Shown here in pieces: positions 45,901 to 58,204 of a stretch of DNA of 64,000 bases. Under the pieces are notes generated by a model, which was not told the origin of the DNA, did no database searches, and saw nothing but the letters and a program-made list of their open reading frames with translations. Where the stretch lies: positions 124,001 to 188,000 of the forward strand of contig NZ_MTQD01000008.1 of the NCBI RefSeq assembly GCF_001974875.1. The letters are read 5' to 3'. The first letter of the stretch is position 1; every line of letters starts with the position of its first letter. A program made the translations under genes and the position numbers. The stretch is from Pseudoalteromonas sp. EB27. Lineage in GTDB: Bacteria > Pseudomonadota > Gammaproteobacteria > Enterobacterales > Alteromonadaceae.

Positions 45901-46104
45901 GGGGTACGTAATGAGTTGTTCAACTTCTTCAGCAGCTAGTCCTGGCGCTTCAGTATTTACAGCAACTTGAACATTAGTAACATCAGGAAAGGCATCTAAA
46001 TTTAGTTTTGGTATAACCATAATTGCGCCGACAATTGTGGCAAACAGCGCAATCAAAATCAGGAGTCTATTATTAACAGACCAATCTATTATTTTATTAA
46101 ACAT
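42904..46104 (-). CDS. HME-RND heavy-metal efflux pump (CzcA/CusA family), operon 1
   Basis: 1066 residues; 12-helix RND with two large periplasmic loops. The TM4 motif is VAIGMLVDGSVVMVENMF: the D...E pair of proton relay is there, but the DFG aspartate of CzcA is replaced by AIG, as in CusA. The three CusA copper methionines are absent when aligned by eye (LLYM, PLEM and RIDM segments read INLR, PVNN and RVDE). So it is neither a standard CusA nor a standard CzcA; divalent metal is more likely. Last gene of a czcC-B-A order operon on the minus strand, 11 bp after the adaptor. Confidence 0.92.
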   Translation of the reverse strand: MFNKIIDWSVNNRLLILIALFATIVGAIMVIPKLNLDAFPDVTNVQVAVNTEAPGLAAEEVEQLITYPIEAVMYALPDVEQVRSISKTGLSGVTVVFKEGTDIYFARQLVFERLQAAKELIPEGVGTPEMGPNTSGLGQVFQYLLISDKDAGYDAMALRSLNDWVVKLLVMPVDGVTDVLSFGGIVRQYQVNVDPSKLLSYNLTQEDVVGALDNNNANVGGWYMNRGQEQLVIRGAGWFESGDAGISNIKQVPVKTVDGTVVTVSDIAKVEMGSEIRQGAVTMTRKTEDGKVENLGEVVSGIVLKRMGSNTKATIDGINARIPLINQALPKGVRFEPFYDQADLIEKAVDTVVDALLLAFIFICIVLALFLMNIRATFLVLISIPISIGIALMIMAWWGISANLMSLGGIAVAIGMLVDGSVVMVENMFKHLNRPDSTHLKTVKERVPSADTDPHDVEQDEHGIKLRLQNAGKEVARPVFFAASIILVVFTPLFSFEGVEAKLFQPMAISIILAVISAIVVALFVVPALATYLFKSGVKERESFVLRPLDKLYRKGLTFALKRTKLVISAALILVFSAFALVPLIGTEFVPELEEGTINLRATLAPSSSLDTALTVAPILEEKLMAFPEVTYALSRIGRAEIGGDPEPVNNIEIYIGLKPVSEWTSASNRYELQGKMERSLEEFPGLLLNFSQPIATRVDELLSGVKAQLAIKLFGPELEVLAAKGQEIETAIKNIEGARDVALEQIAGEAQLVISPNRQELSRFGLSVSDIMEVVRDGIGGVEAGQIINGNERYDIYVRIEEEYRSNKEAIADIRLQSPTGAWVRLGDVASVSFESGPPQVRRDDVQRRVVIQANVQNRDMGSVVADIRTVIAEKVDLPSGYSVSIGGQFESQKRAQNRLAIVVPLSLALIALLLYFAFGSVGQAMLILVNVPLAVIGGVFSLYLSGQYLSVPSSVGFITLFGVAVLNGVVMVESINQRIKDGLEASKAVFEGATSRLRPVLMTAITSALGLIPMLMSNGVGAEIQRPLASVIVGGLVTATLLTLFVLPVLYRWFSEKKIKELSR

Positions 46105-46115
46105 AGTCTTGCTCC

Positions 46116-47372
46116 TTAGTGGTTATGCGGATCAAATCCGCCTTTAGCGATTTCAGAAGCAACAAAAAATGCGCCTTTGGTTACAATTCGCGTCCCACTA
46201 TCAAGGCCAATGATTTCCCTAAAATCACCTAAGGCTCGGCCTAGTTCTACTTCTACAGCTTTAAATTCTCCAGGGTGGTCTTCGACAAATACGGTCCAAT
46301 CACCATCTGCGCTGCGGATCAATGCTTCTTCTGGCACAGCCATCACTTTCTGCTTTGTGGCAAACTGAAAGTAAACTTTTACAAACATACCTGAATGAAG
46401 GTTATCATCAGCATTCTGTACCCCCAATCTAATAATTCTTGTACGAGTTACGGGATCAATTGTATGGGCTTCTTGGATAACTTTGGCATTGTAACTCTGG
46501 CCTTCTAATTTAAGTACCGCAGGAGAATCAATTGATAAATTTAGCTTTTTATTTGGAGAAACTTTTGCTTCAACCCATAGTTGTTTTTCATCAGCTAACA
46601 ACATGACTGAATCCCCAGCATCAACACGTTGCCCTTGGATAAAGTCGTCTTGAAGCACGACACCTTCACGGTGCGCCGTTAATGCATATTGCCCAAATGC
46701 TTTAATGTCTTTGTTAGAAATACCATTTATTGCTTTTTCAGTTAACCCTAAAGCAATGAGCTTGCCATAGCTCGCATTGTATGTTGTTTCAGCTTGTAAT
46801 AATCGACTTTCACTCACCGTCTTATTACCCAGCTTTTTTACACGTTGCCATTCGGTTGAAGCGATTAAATAGTCAGCTTGTGCTTGTGCCATTGCTTCAC
46901 TAAATAATGTAACTAACTTCTGACCTATTTCTACATACTCGCCAAGCGCTGCATGGCGACTGATAATGACTGACTCTGTACGTGGTGATACCACATAACT
47001 TTTATAGCCATTAGCTTTTATTTCGCCAGGTGCATATACGGAGCTAAATTGATATTCAGGCTTAACACTTTCCACTTTAATTTTAGCAAGCGACATCTTC
47101 TTTGGATCAATAGTGATACCTTCTTCATGTTCTTCTTCTCCCTCTTTATTACCACCTTCATGGCCGTGCTCGTCATGGTCACCTTTATCTTCTTCATGTC
47201 CCTTTTCGTGTTCATGCTCATCTTGATGTTCTTTTTCTTCTTGTTTCGAAACGTTTGTGACAGAACCAGTTCCATCTGACGACTGTGCAAAAGCATCATG
47301 ATTTGTAGTAAACCCAACTAACAGGCTGCTAATTACTACGGCTAAAAATTTTTTACTAATTACTGTATTCAT
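46116..47372 (-). CDS. Periplasmic adaptor of HME-RND operon 1 (CzcB-like)
   Basis: 418 residues. Signal peptide (ends DAFA), then a His/Asp/Glu-rich stretch at about 45-80 (QDEHEHEKGHEEDKGDHDEHGHEGG) typical of CzcB and likely to bind divalent metal. The barrel-sandwich and hairpin domains follow (ITIDPKKMSLAKIKVESVKPEY, VTLFSEAMAQAQADYL). It bridges the pump and the outer-membrane channel and may hand metal to the pump. The His-rich segment fits zinc, cobalt or cadmium better than the Met-rich CusB style. Confidence 0.92.
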   Translation of the reverse strand: MNTVISKKFLAVVISSLLVGFTTNHDAFAQSSDGTGSVTNVSKQEEKEHQDEHEHEKGHEEDKGDHDEHGHEGGNKEGEEEHEEGITIDPKKMSLAKIKVESVKPEYQFSSVYAPGEIKANGYKSYVVSPRTESVIISRHAALGEYVEIGQKLVTLFSEAMAQAQADYLIASTEWQRVKKLGNKTVSESRLLQAETTYNASYGKLIALGLTEKAINGISNKDIKAFGQYALTAHREGVVLQDDFIQGQRVDAGDSVMLLADEKQLWVEAKVSPNKKLNLSIDSPAVLKLEGQSYNAKVIQEAHTIDPVTRTRIIRLGVQNADDNLHSGMFVKVYFQFATKQKVMAVPEEALIRSADGDWTVFVEDHPGEFKAVEVELGRALGDFREIIGLDSGTRIVTKGAFFVASEIAKGGFDPHNH

Positions 47373-47436
47373 TTTTGTAACCTATATTTTTAATAAATTT
47401 AAGATTTCGTTTTTCGCTACTGAAAAAACAAAGCGC

Positions 47437-48654
47437 TCAAATCTCAAATTTGGATAACTGACCCATACTTAAAATGAAGGATATTTCTGCAAGCTTGAAT
47501 TGATTTTCCAAACGTATTCCTGCATGAAGCCCTTCCGCACGTTGATTTAATGCAAGTAAGTAGTCAGAAGTATTAATATCACCAGCTTGCCAGCGCTTAT
47601 TTAATAAGTTTTCGCTGCTATCTAATCTGCCTTTTGTCAGTTTTTGCCATTGCTCATAATATTTTCTACTGACATTAAGCGATTCATAATTAGCTTTTGC
47701 TTCAAAAGACTGCTTTCGATATACCGACTGAAAATTCGCCTCGGCTGCAATGGCTTCTGAATAAGCGGCTTTAACATTATCTGTATAGTTATTTCTGATG
47801 TTTAAAGGCATTGAAAAAGTCACACCAACCAAGTCTTCATCTCCACTTTTCCCTGCGCTAACGCCAATGGTTGGATTAGCTTTAGATTCCATAGTGGTTA
47901 GTTGAGTTTTAGATTGTTGTCCCTTCCATTTCGCTCTAGCAAGTTTAACTTTTGGATGTTCCTCAACCCACTGGGAGTTAAATGAGTAGCTTGTTGCTCC
48001 AAAAGTAAATGAAAACAAATTGGTAGTATTAGGCGTCCAATCAGGCAATAACTCCTGAACCTTTACCTCTGCATTTTTCAAAGCAATTTGAGACTCAGAT
48101 ATTTCACTAAAAATTTGCGACAAGTTTAAATAGACTAGCTCAGCGTCAAGTGGCTCTAGAAGTCCAGCTTTTCGTTTGTCTTCAACAATTCCAACGAGCG
48201 TTTGCAATTGCTCTTCTCTTTCTGAAAGTAACTGAGCAGCTTTTTTTGCTGCTTGCCAATTAACTAATGCAGTTAAGGCATTAGCCTTTTTAGAATCGAG
48301 TAGAGATAACAATTGTTGCTGGTTTGCATAAACATCAATTTCACCAATGGTTTTATTTGTTGATTGCTTATCCCAAAAATCTATCGTTTGACTGATACCA
48401 ATAGAGTAATTATCAAAATCACCTTCTTTTTCATAGCTTGCTTCAAGCTCTGGGTTATATACGGCTTGAGTTAAGCTTTTGGCTCTATGATTACTTGCAT
48501 TAAGTAACTCTTTAGCCGCAACAACTTCGGGATCTTTATTTATTTGACTATCTAGCCATGAAATACTTTTCTGTTTGCCATAAGTGGCAACTGAAAAACT
48601 CACAGCCATGCATAAAGACAGGGTTAAACCTGTATTTTTTAAAAATATATACAT
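47437..48654 (-). CDS. Outer-membrane channel of HME-RND operon 1 (CzcC/TolC family)
   Basis: 405 residues with a Sec signal and two outer-membrane-efflux-protein repeats (AAKELLNASNHRAKSLTQAVYNPELEA; second half LLNKRWQAGDINTSDYLLAL). First structural gene of the operon, transcribed towards czcB and czcA, with the small His-rich gene at 48736 just upstream. It completes the tripartite exporter. Confidence 0.9.
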   Translation of the reverse strand: MYIFLKNTGLTLSLCMAVSFSVATYGKQKSISWLDSQINKDPEVVAAKELLNASNHRAKSLTQAVYNPELEASYEKEGDFDNYSIGISQTIDFWDKQSTNKTIGEIDVYANQQQLLSLLDSKKANALTALVNWQAAKKAAQLLSEREEQLQTLVGIVEDKRKAGLLEPLDAELVYLNLSQIFSEISESQIALKNAEVKVQELLPDWTPNTTNLFSFTFGATSYSFNSQWVEEHPKVKLARAKWKGQQSKTQLTTMESKANPTIGVSAGKSGDEDLVGVTFSMPLNIRNNYTDNVKAAYSEAIAAEANFQSVYRKQSFEAKANYESLNVSRKYYEQWQKLTKGRLDSSENLLNKRWQAGDINTSDYLLALNQRAEGLHAGIRLENQFKLAEISFILSMGQLSKFEI

Positions 48655-48735
48655 AAAACTTCTTAATTTTTTAATTTATAAACACGAACCCTTTATCCTT
48701 CTCATGGACAAATAGGTCATTAAAAATCAATCTAA

Positions 48736-49095
48736 TTAAGAAATGGGTGGGCGAAGTATCGCTTCAAGGTAAGTATTTGTTTGATCAATTTGATAAGGCG
48801 TTTTATTGATAATGTTTAGTTTGCCCGTGGTATTTGAATTACTGACTAAAATCCAAGATAAGTGGCTGCCACTGCAATGACCGCAGTGATGACAATCTTT
48901 TTCATTATGCTGCTCATCACCTACATTATCATTTGAGACATTTCGATCATCTGCATGATCATGTTGAGTTTGAAGGTGCTCTATATCTATTTGGTGATTC
49001 TCAGATGTTGAGGATGCTACAGCAGTTAACGATTGTAAAACAATCGAAATAACCAAGAGCATTTTTAGTACAACATTAAGGTTCAAAGTTATCAC
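48736..49095 (-). CDS. Small secreted His/Cys-rich metal-associated protein
   Basis: 119 residues: signal peptide (VLQSLTAVASS), a His/Asp-rich middle (HLQTQHDHADDR...), and HNEKDCHHCGHCSGSH, a cysteine/histidine cluster suited to metal binding. The tail ILRPP is like that of CzcI/DUF2946-type proteins that precede czc and cop operons. It may sense or buffer metal in the periplasm. Its C-terminal RPP recurs in the 120-aa protein at 50171, so each efflux operon has one. Function not demonstrated. Confidence 0.7.
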   Translation of the reverse strand: MITLNLNVVLKMLLVISIVLQSLTAVASSTSENHQIDIEHLQTQHDHADDRNVSNDNVGDEQHNEKDCHHCGHCSGSHLSWILVSNSNTTGKLNIINKTPYQIDQTNTYLEAILRPPIS

Positions 49096-49105
49096 CAGTT
49101 AAATA

Positions 49106-49122
49106 TAGTATTTAAAATACTA
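49106..49122. promoter_or_regulatory. Palindrome TAGTATTT-A-AAATACTA, possible operator of HME-RND operon 1
   Basis: A 17-bp perfect palindrome 11 bp upstream of the start of the 119-aa gene. No TTGACT/CTATAG promoter is found on this strand, so operon 1 probably answers to a different regulator. Confidence 0.4.
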
Positions 49123-49191
49123 GCAGAAACTATTTTCTTAAACTAGCTTTTCAATTCAGTTTCCACGCTTTTACATTAAATAATTTTTTAT

Positions 49192-49222
49192 TTGACTCTA
49201 TAGCCACTATAGATTTTATACT
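49192..49222 (+). promoter_or_regulatory. MerR-type promoter of the CDF/czc operon 2
   Basis: TTGACT (49192-49197), a 19-bp spacer containing CTATAG-CCA-CTATAG, then TATACT (49217-49222). The long spacer with a dyad is the hallmark of MerR-family activated promoters. The layout matches the promoter at 57725-57755. Confidence 0.85.
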
Positions 49223-49251
49223 TATTTTAATATTATTACGGAGTGTTAAAT

Positions 49252-50151
49252 ATGTCAGAAAAATGTAGTGGTCAGTGTCAATCATCTTCTACCAATGAAG
49301 ATGTAAAAATTGATACACAATTAGATAACTATAGTGGCGCGTTTGTCAGTACATTTAAAGTACCTCAAATGGACTGTCCTTCAGAAGAGAGATTGATTAG
49401 GTTAGCACTTGACTCAATTGAGCCTTCAGTTGGGTTGCAATTTGATATTCCTAGCCGTTTAGTCAAGGTTTTTCATGATGAAAATTTAGATGAGATAACA
49501 AAAAAATTACAACAACTCAATCTCGGTGCAGAGTTGGCATCAACTAAAGAAAGTTGCAGCACCGAAGCTGCAAAAGCAAAAGATCTAGCCCAAAAAAATG
49601 AGATGAAAGAAGCATCAACGCTAAAATGGTTGTTAGCCATTAATGGAGTCATGTTTTTTATAGAAGTAATTGCTGGGATTATTGCGCAATCTGCTGGCCT
49701 TATTGCCGACTCATTAGATATGTTTGCTGATGCTGCTGTTTATGGTTTAGCTATATATGCTGTCGGTAAAAGCATAAGCATGAAACTTAGAGCGGCACAT
49801 ATATCTGGTGTACTTCAAATTATTCTAGCGCTAGGTGCTTTGAGTGAAGTCGTAAGACGCTTTATTTACGGTAGTGAACCTATCTCTTCTTTAATGATGA
49901 TATTTGGTGGAATAGCACTAATCGCTAACATTGCTTGTCTGTTTTTAATATTTGGCAACAAAGAAGACGGCGCTCATATGAAAGCGAGTTGGATTTTTTC
50001 CGCAAATGACGTAATCGCAAACGTAGGTGTAATCTTAGCTGGCTTATTAGTTACAGTAACTAGCAGCCGTTATCCAGATTTAGTGATTGGTTTGATTATT
50101 GCTGTTGTCGTTTTAAACGGTGCTCGCCGCATCTTACAGCTAAAGTCTTAA
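49252..50151 (+). CDS. CDF-type cation transporter with N-terminal metal-binding domain
   Basis: 299 residues from the ATG at 49252 (ACGGAG 8 bp upstream; an upstream in-frame GTG is less likely). The first ~110 residues hold a Cys pair (KCSGQCQ) and a heavy-metal-associated-like segment VPQMDCPSEERLIRLAL. Five or six membrane helices follow, with DSLDMFADAAVYG in place of the HxxxD pair of zinc CDFs, so the metal site is unusual. Predicted to move a divalent cation out of the cytoplasm. First gene under the MerR-type promoter. Confidence 0.85.
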   Translation: MSEKCSGQCQSSSTNEDVKIDTQLDNYSGAFVSTFKVPQMDCPSEERLIRLALDSIEPSVGLQFDIPSRLVKVFHDENLDEITKKLQQLNLGAELASTKESCSTEAAKAKDLAQKNEMKEASTLKWLLAINGVMFFIEVIAGIIAQSAGLIADSLDMFADAAVYGLAIYAVGKSISMKLRAAHISGVLQIILALGALSEVVRRFIYGSEPISSLMMIFGGIALIANIACLFLIFGNKEDGAHMKASWIFSANDVIANVGVILAGLLVTVTSSRYPDLVIGLIIAVVVLNGARRILQLKS

Positions 50152-50170
50152 GTAGAAAGTAGTTAAAAGA

Positions 50171-50533
50171 ATGCACCCGTCATATTTTAAACCATATATA
50201 TCATACGTGATAATGATTTTAATCGCGGTGCAGTCTGTGTTTTTTTCGCAAGAAGAGATTGAAGGAAACTTAATTGAAAGTTCTTTTAATATATCACTAA
50301 CTGAGTCTATTACCCCGCTAAAAGCTCCTGAAAGCTCTAATTTATTTGAGGAGGGTAATAGCCAAACTTTAATTGATAATTGTAATTTTTGTTGCTGCTG
50401 TCAGTTATTTTTAAATACAGATTCTTCTTGTAATATTTTACAAGCAATAGAATATTTCCCTACCTACGCCTTAGTTTCCCCTGAGCTAAAAGGCTATATC
50501 TCGGTGCCATTCCGCCCACCTAAATACGCCTAA
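50171..50533 (+). CDS. Small secreted Cys-rich protein of czc operon 2
   Basis: 120 residues with an N-terminal membrane or signal helix (YISYVIMILIAVQSVFF) and an unusual cluster CNFCCCCQLF followed by another Cys. The tail is VPFRPPKYA. It matches the 119-residue protein at 48736 in size, position in its operon and RPP tail. Probably a periplasmic or membrane-attached metal-binding accessory protein. Family not certain. Confidence 0.6.
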   Translation: MHPSYFKPYISYVIMILIAVQSVFFSQEEIEGNLIESSFNISLTESITPLKAPESSNLFEEGNSQTLIDNCNFCCCCQLFLNTDSSCNILQAIEYFPTYALVSPELKGYISVPFRPPKYA

Positions 50534-50606
50534 ATTTTATAGAAAATTAAGAAAGGTCAAATGTTAATGACCTAAATATCACATATAAATTTATAGGAAA
50601 GTATAC

Positions 50607-51899
50607 ATGGCACTTAATACCTGTGTGCATCGCAAGATAGCAATTTTAAGGTGTGTAACACCTCGGCTTAAATATATCGCGTTTCTCGCTTTGTCACTTT
50701 TTACATTTAATGTTTATGCCTTTGAGAAGCAGTTAAACCTTCAAGAGGCAATTCAGTGGACGCTTAAACAAAATCCAGAACTTAAAATATTTGATTTCAA
50801 GCAAACGGCATTAATTGGACGAGAACAAATCGCAAGTTTAAATCCTGCTTATGAACTAGAGCTTGAAGCTGAGAACTTTGCAGGCTCAGGTGAATTTAAT
50901 ACATTCGACAGTGCTGAATTAACAGTCGCTCTATCTTCGGTTATCGAAATGGGAGATAAACGCTCAGCGCGGATTGGAATTGTTTCAAAATCAAGAACAC
51001 TACTCACTGCTGAAAAAGAAGTCTCTGCGCTTAATTTAATGGCTCAAGTCACTGAGAAGTACGTGGAAGTACTTGCAGCCCAACAAAGAGTTATATTGGC
51101 AGAAAATGCTTTGAGCTTAGCACAAGAAACCTTAGAGATTGTATCTCAGCGTAACCGCGCAGGTGCTACTCCTGAGGCTGAAGTGAAACGCTCAAAAGCA
51201 GTTATTGCTCAGGCTAACCTCACCCTTCAATCTGAACAAAAGCGCTTGGAATATCTAAAGCTTTCTTTATCAGCTTACTGGGGAGAAACATCAGTGTCAT
51301 TCTCTAGAGTAACTGGAGATCTGTTTCAGTTTGGCAATGATAGTGATTTTAGTAGTCTCTTTGCGAAATTAGAGAAAAACCCTGCTATTCAAGTTTATGC
51401 AAGTGAGCAGCGACTAAAAGAGGCCGAGTTACAGTTGGCTAAAACAGAGTCAACGGCCAATATCAAATGGTCTGTTGGTGTTAGGCGCTCTCAAGAAGCC
51501 AATGATACGGCACTGGTCGCTGGCTTTAGCTTACCTTTGTTTGCTGAAAAGCGAAATTCTGGCGCAATCGCTAGTGCGCTAGCAGAGCGTGACCAAGTTG
51601 CCATAGAGAAAGAGGCGACTAAGTTAAGATTTAGAAATCACTTACTACGAGCATACTCCAATAGAAAACAAGCCATATTAACAGCTAATTCATTAAAGCA
51701 GTCGGTTATCCCAATGCTTGAAGATGCACTGGAAGATACTCAAGACGCCTATCAAAAAGGTCGATATGGATATCTTGATTATGTATCGGCTAGACAAGAG
51801 CTGTTAAATGCTCGGCGAACCCTTATTGACGCGGCATCTGCTGCCCTAATTTATGGCGCAGAGATAGAAAAACTAACAAACGAAGCGCTGTCACTCTAA
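50607..51899 (+). CDS. Outer-membrane channel of czc operon 2 (CzcC/TolC family)
   Basis: 430 residues. Signal region ends NVYAFEK. The paired helical repeats are clear (LNLQEAIQWTLKQNPELK; second half YQKGRYGYLDYVSARQELLNARRTL). It is only weakly similar by eye to the channel of operon 1, so the operons are not a recent duplication. RBS AGGAAAG. Forms the exit duct with the next two gene products. Confidence 0.9.
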   Translation: MALNTCVHRKIAILRCVTPRLKYIAFLALSLFTFNVYAFEKQLNLQEAIQWTLKQNPELKIFDFKQTALIGREQIASLNPAYELELEAENFAGSGEFNTFDSAELTVALSSVIEMGDKRSARIGIVSKSRTLLTAEKEVSALNLMAQVTEKYVEVLAAQQRVILAENALSLAQETLEIVSQRNRAGATPEAEVKRSKAVIAQANLTLQSEQKRLEYLKLSLSAYWGETSVSFSRVTGDLFQFGNDSDFSSLFAKLEKNPAIQVYASEQRLKEAELQLAKTESTANIKWSVGVRRSQEANDTALVAGFSLPLFAEKRNSGAIASALAERDQVAIEKEATKLRFRNHLLRAYSNRKQAILTANSLKQSVIPMLEDALEDTQDAYQKGRYGYLDYVSARQELLNARRTLIDAASAALIYGAEIEKLTNEALSL

Positions 51900-51969
51900 A
51901 TAAACATCACTTTAAGTTTAATAACAATTTATTGATTCAGTGATTAACTGAATCGTTTAGGAATTCAAA

Positions 51970-56005
<4,036 letters not shown>

Positions 56006-56010
56006 AAGCA

Positions 56011-56056
56011 AAAAAGCAGCTTAATTACTAAGTTATGCCTAATTAAGCTGCTTTTT
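56011..56056. terminator. Bidirectional terminator between czc operon 2 and the CDF gene
   Basis: AAAAAGCAGCTTAATTA/TAATTAAGCTGCTTTTT, a 17-bp perfect stem with a 12-nt loop and T/A tracts on both strands, between two convergent genes. Confidence 0.95.
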
Positions 56057-56089
56057 ATATTGTATGCTCCAAAATTTTATTGATAAAAC

Positions 56090-56977
56090 TTACTCTGCTT
56101 CATCCCTACAATTTTCATTTAAAAACTCAAACTCTATCGTCGTATGCGATAAATGATAGGAAGATAATTTAGCTGCAACCTCTTGTTTAAGCTTAATTAA
56201 TTCTTTAACGTCAAAGTTGTCACTCAGCTCAAGGTGCGCTGTTAAAACGTGACTTTCACCATCCAGTGACCAAAAATGCATATGGTGTATACCATTTACT
56301 TCAGGAAATTCAATTAATGACTGCTTAATACGCTCTTGGGTCTCTTTATCGGGTGCAGCTTGAAGAAAAAGCACCAATGTTGATTTAAGATTTTTGAAAA
56401 CGTTAAATAAGATAAACAGCGTAAACCCTATTGATAATAGAGGATCTAATATCGGCAGTTCAACGAACAACAATACAATAGAGACTATAAGAACGGCAAC
56501 CCAACCGAGTACATCTTCAAGTAGGTGCCATGTCAGCACTTTTTCATTTAGTGTTTCACCCGCTTTTAATTTGAATACCGCATAACCATTTACGGCAACA
56601 CCGAGTATGGCTAGCCCTAACATCCCCTCAACTACAGGCATTTCAGGATTGGACAGCTTAGGTATTGCTTCAAATAAAACCCAAATAGAGCCGATAATCA
56701 AAACAATACTATTTACCAATGCACCAAAAAGTGTAAGTCGGCGATAACCATAGCTGAATTTGTCTGATGCTTCTTTATCTGAAAAACGACTTAAAATCCA
56801 CGCAAAACCTATTGAAAGACTATCACCAAGATCGTGAACGGCATCCGCCATTATCGCCGTACTGTTTGTGAGCCAACCACCTATAAATTCGATAATGGTA
56901 AATATCACATTAAGGAAAAATGCCCAACCAATCCGGTCGTCTTTACCATGCTGATGACTGTGACTATGGTTGTGCAT
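56090..56977 (-). CDS. CDF zinc/cadmium transporter (CzcD/ZitB type)
   Basis: 295 residues, six membrane helices. A His-rich N-terminus (HNHSHSHQHGKDD) and the metal-site motifs HDLGD in helix 2 and HLLED in helix 5 (HxxxD type, zinc/cadmium/cobalt). The C-terminal cytoplasmic domain carries GIHHMHFWSLDGESHVLTAHL. The start overlaps the end of the transglutaminase relic by 14 bp, so both were under the MerR-type promoter at 57725-57755. It exports metal from the cytoplasm to the periplasm, where the czc pump can remove it. Confidence 0.95.
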   Translation of the reverse strand: MHNHSHSHQHGKDDRIGWAFFLNVIFTIIEFIGGWLTNSTAIMADAVHDLGDSLSIGFAWILSRFSDKEASDKFSYGYRRLTLFGALVNSIVLIIGSIWVLFEAIPKLSNPEMPVVEGMLGLAILGVAVNGYAVFKLKAGETLNEKVLTWHLLEDVLGWVAVLIVSIVLLFVELPILDPLLSIGFTLFILFNVFKNLKSTLVLFLQAAPDKETQERIKQSLIEFPEVNGIHHMHFWSLDGESHVLTAHLELSDNFDVKELIKLKQEVAAKLSSYHLSHTTIEFEFLNENCRDEAE

Positions 56978-57694
56978 TTTGTACCTCCAGTACTTTTTTA
57001 TTTCTTATTTTTGATACATTCATATTAATCAAATGTCGGATCACTCGTTGATACAACCAACGTTTTACACCTGATAGATTAGTACCTTTTTCGAGATAGA
57101 ACTTATCTGGTGAATCATAAAGCCCAAAGTCGTCATGAATACCTTCTTTTTGAATATAGGTATCCTCTCCACGCCAATCCGTACCGGGTGAAGATAAGCA
57201 CTTTGTTGCAACACCATAACCACAAAACTCATCTTTTGCTTGGCTAAATTTCTGCTGTAGTGAGCTTAAGTATTGCTCATCCAATATAAAGCCCTCTAAG
57301 TTTATCCAACGCCCTTCAAAGTAAACTTCTACCCAACTATGAATGATGTATTTAGGTGCTAACCAAAATACAAGCTTAGGATAGCACCTTTTTATAGTTG
57401 CTGATCAATGGTAAAACCTTGGAAACGACACTGGATACCTAGTCCACGCAATAGTGCCATTAACAGATTACCCTTAGTATTACATTGTCCATAACCATCT
57501 GCTAGCACATCGCTTGCTGAAATATCATCACTCTTGTTATAGCCAAACATTATTTCATCTTTTACAAACTGATAAGCGGCACCAATTTTGTTGAAATTAT
57601 CCAAATTTTTCCACCCTCGTTGATCGATCAGGGATTGGATATCTTTGTGTTCAAAATTAACGATATTCGTATTGTTTAAATATTTCTCAGTCAT
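56964..57694 (-). pseudogene. Transglutaminase-like protein, broken
   Basis: The ATG at 57694 (AAGGGAT upstream) opens a frame with DVLADGYGQCNTKGNLLMALLRGLGIQCRF, the cysteine region of transglutaminase-core proteins. At about 57394 an in-frame TAA appears (FTIDQQL-stop), and a further base is missing near 57380. After correcting both, the reading continues KLVFWLAPKYIIHSWVEVYFEGRWINLEG, which holds the HSWVEV histidine, to 56964. So the Cys-His pair of the original enzyme is recoverable. Two separate lesions argue for a decayed gene rather than a sequencing error. It led the CDF operon. Confidence 0.8.
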
Positions 57695-57724
57695 TTTTAT
57701 ATATCCCTTTCGTTGCATACCTAT

Positions 57725-57755
57725 ACTATAGATCCTATAGTAACTATAGAGTCAA
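57725..57755 (-). promoter_or_regulatory. MerR-type promoter of the transglutaminase-relic/CDF operon
   Basis: On the minus strand: TTGACT (57755-57750), a 19-bp spacer with CTATAG-TTA-CTATAG, TATAGT (57730-57725). It lies between the operon and the divergent merR-type gene. The dyad resembles CadR/PbrR operators. Confidence 0.88.
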
Positions 57756-57772
57756 ATGTCTGGGGGAAATTG

Positions 57773-58162
57773 ATGAAAATAGGCGAATTGTCAAAAAAAT
57801 CGGGCTGTTCAATACAAACGATTAGATATTATGAAAGAGAAGGATTACTGTTAAATCCAAACCGTTCAGAAGGTAATTTCAGGCTGTATGATAGTAAAGC
57901 ACTTAAACAATTGGAATTCGTAAAGCATTGTCGCAGCCTAGATATATCACTCAATGATATTAAACGTCTTATCGAATTAAAAAATAAGCCAGAAGAAAGC
58001 TGCTCTAGCGTTAATGCATTAATTGATCAGCAACTTGCACTAGTGAATAAACGTATGAAAGAATTAAGGGCGCTTAAAGCTGAATTACAACAGATGGCAA
58101 GTGCTTGTGGTTCAGACAATACAATTGAAGCGTGCGGCATCATCAAATCATTGGATAGCTAA
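57773..58162 (+). CDS. MerR-family metal regulator (CadR/PbrR type)
   Basis: 129 residues from the ATG at 57773 (GGGGAAA upstream); a longer frame back to 57713 runs through the operator and is not used. The MerR helix-turn-helix is MKIGELSKKSGCSIQTIRYYEREGLL. The dimer helix and a C-terminal metal loop follow: C77-equivalent in EESCSSVNAL, plus ASACGSDNTIEACG. That spacing of cysteines is of the cadmium/lead type (CadR, PbrR). It should activate the divergent CDF promoter and, by the shared operator, czc operon 2. Confidence 0.9.
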   Translation: MKIGELSKKSGCSIQTIRYYEREGLLLNPNRSEGNFRLYDSKALKQLEFVKHCRSLDISLNDIKRLIELKNKPEESCSSVNALIDQQLALVNKRMKELRALKAELQQMASACGSDNTIEACGIIKSLDS

Positions 58163-58204
58163 ACTAAATATAACTTTAGATTAGTAGTATTCACAAAGGC
58201 AATA

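Noticed and set aside
47018..47317. Met/Lys-rich 99-codon frame opposite in phase to the CzcB-like gene
   Set aside because: It is a shadow of the His/Glu-rich segment of the real adaptor gene in another frame.
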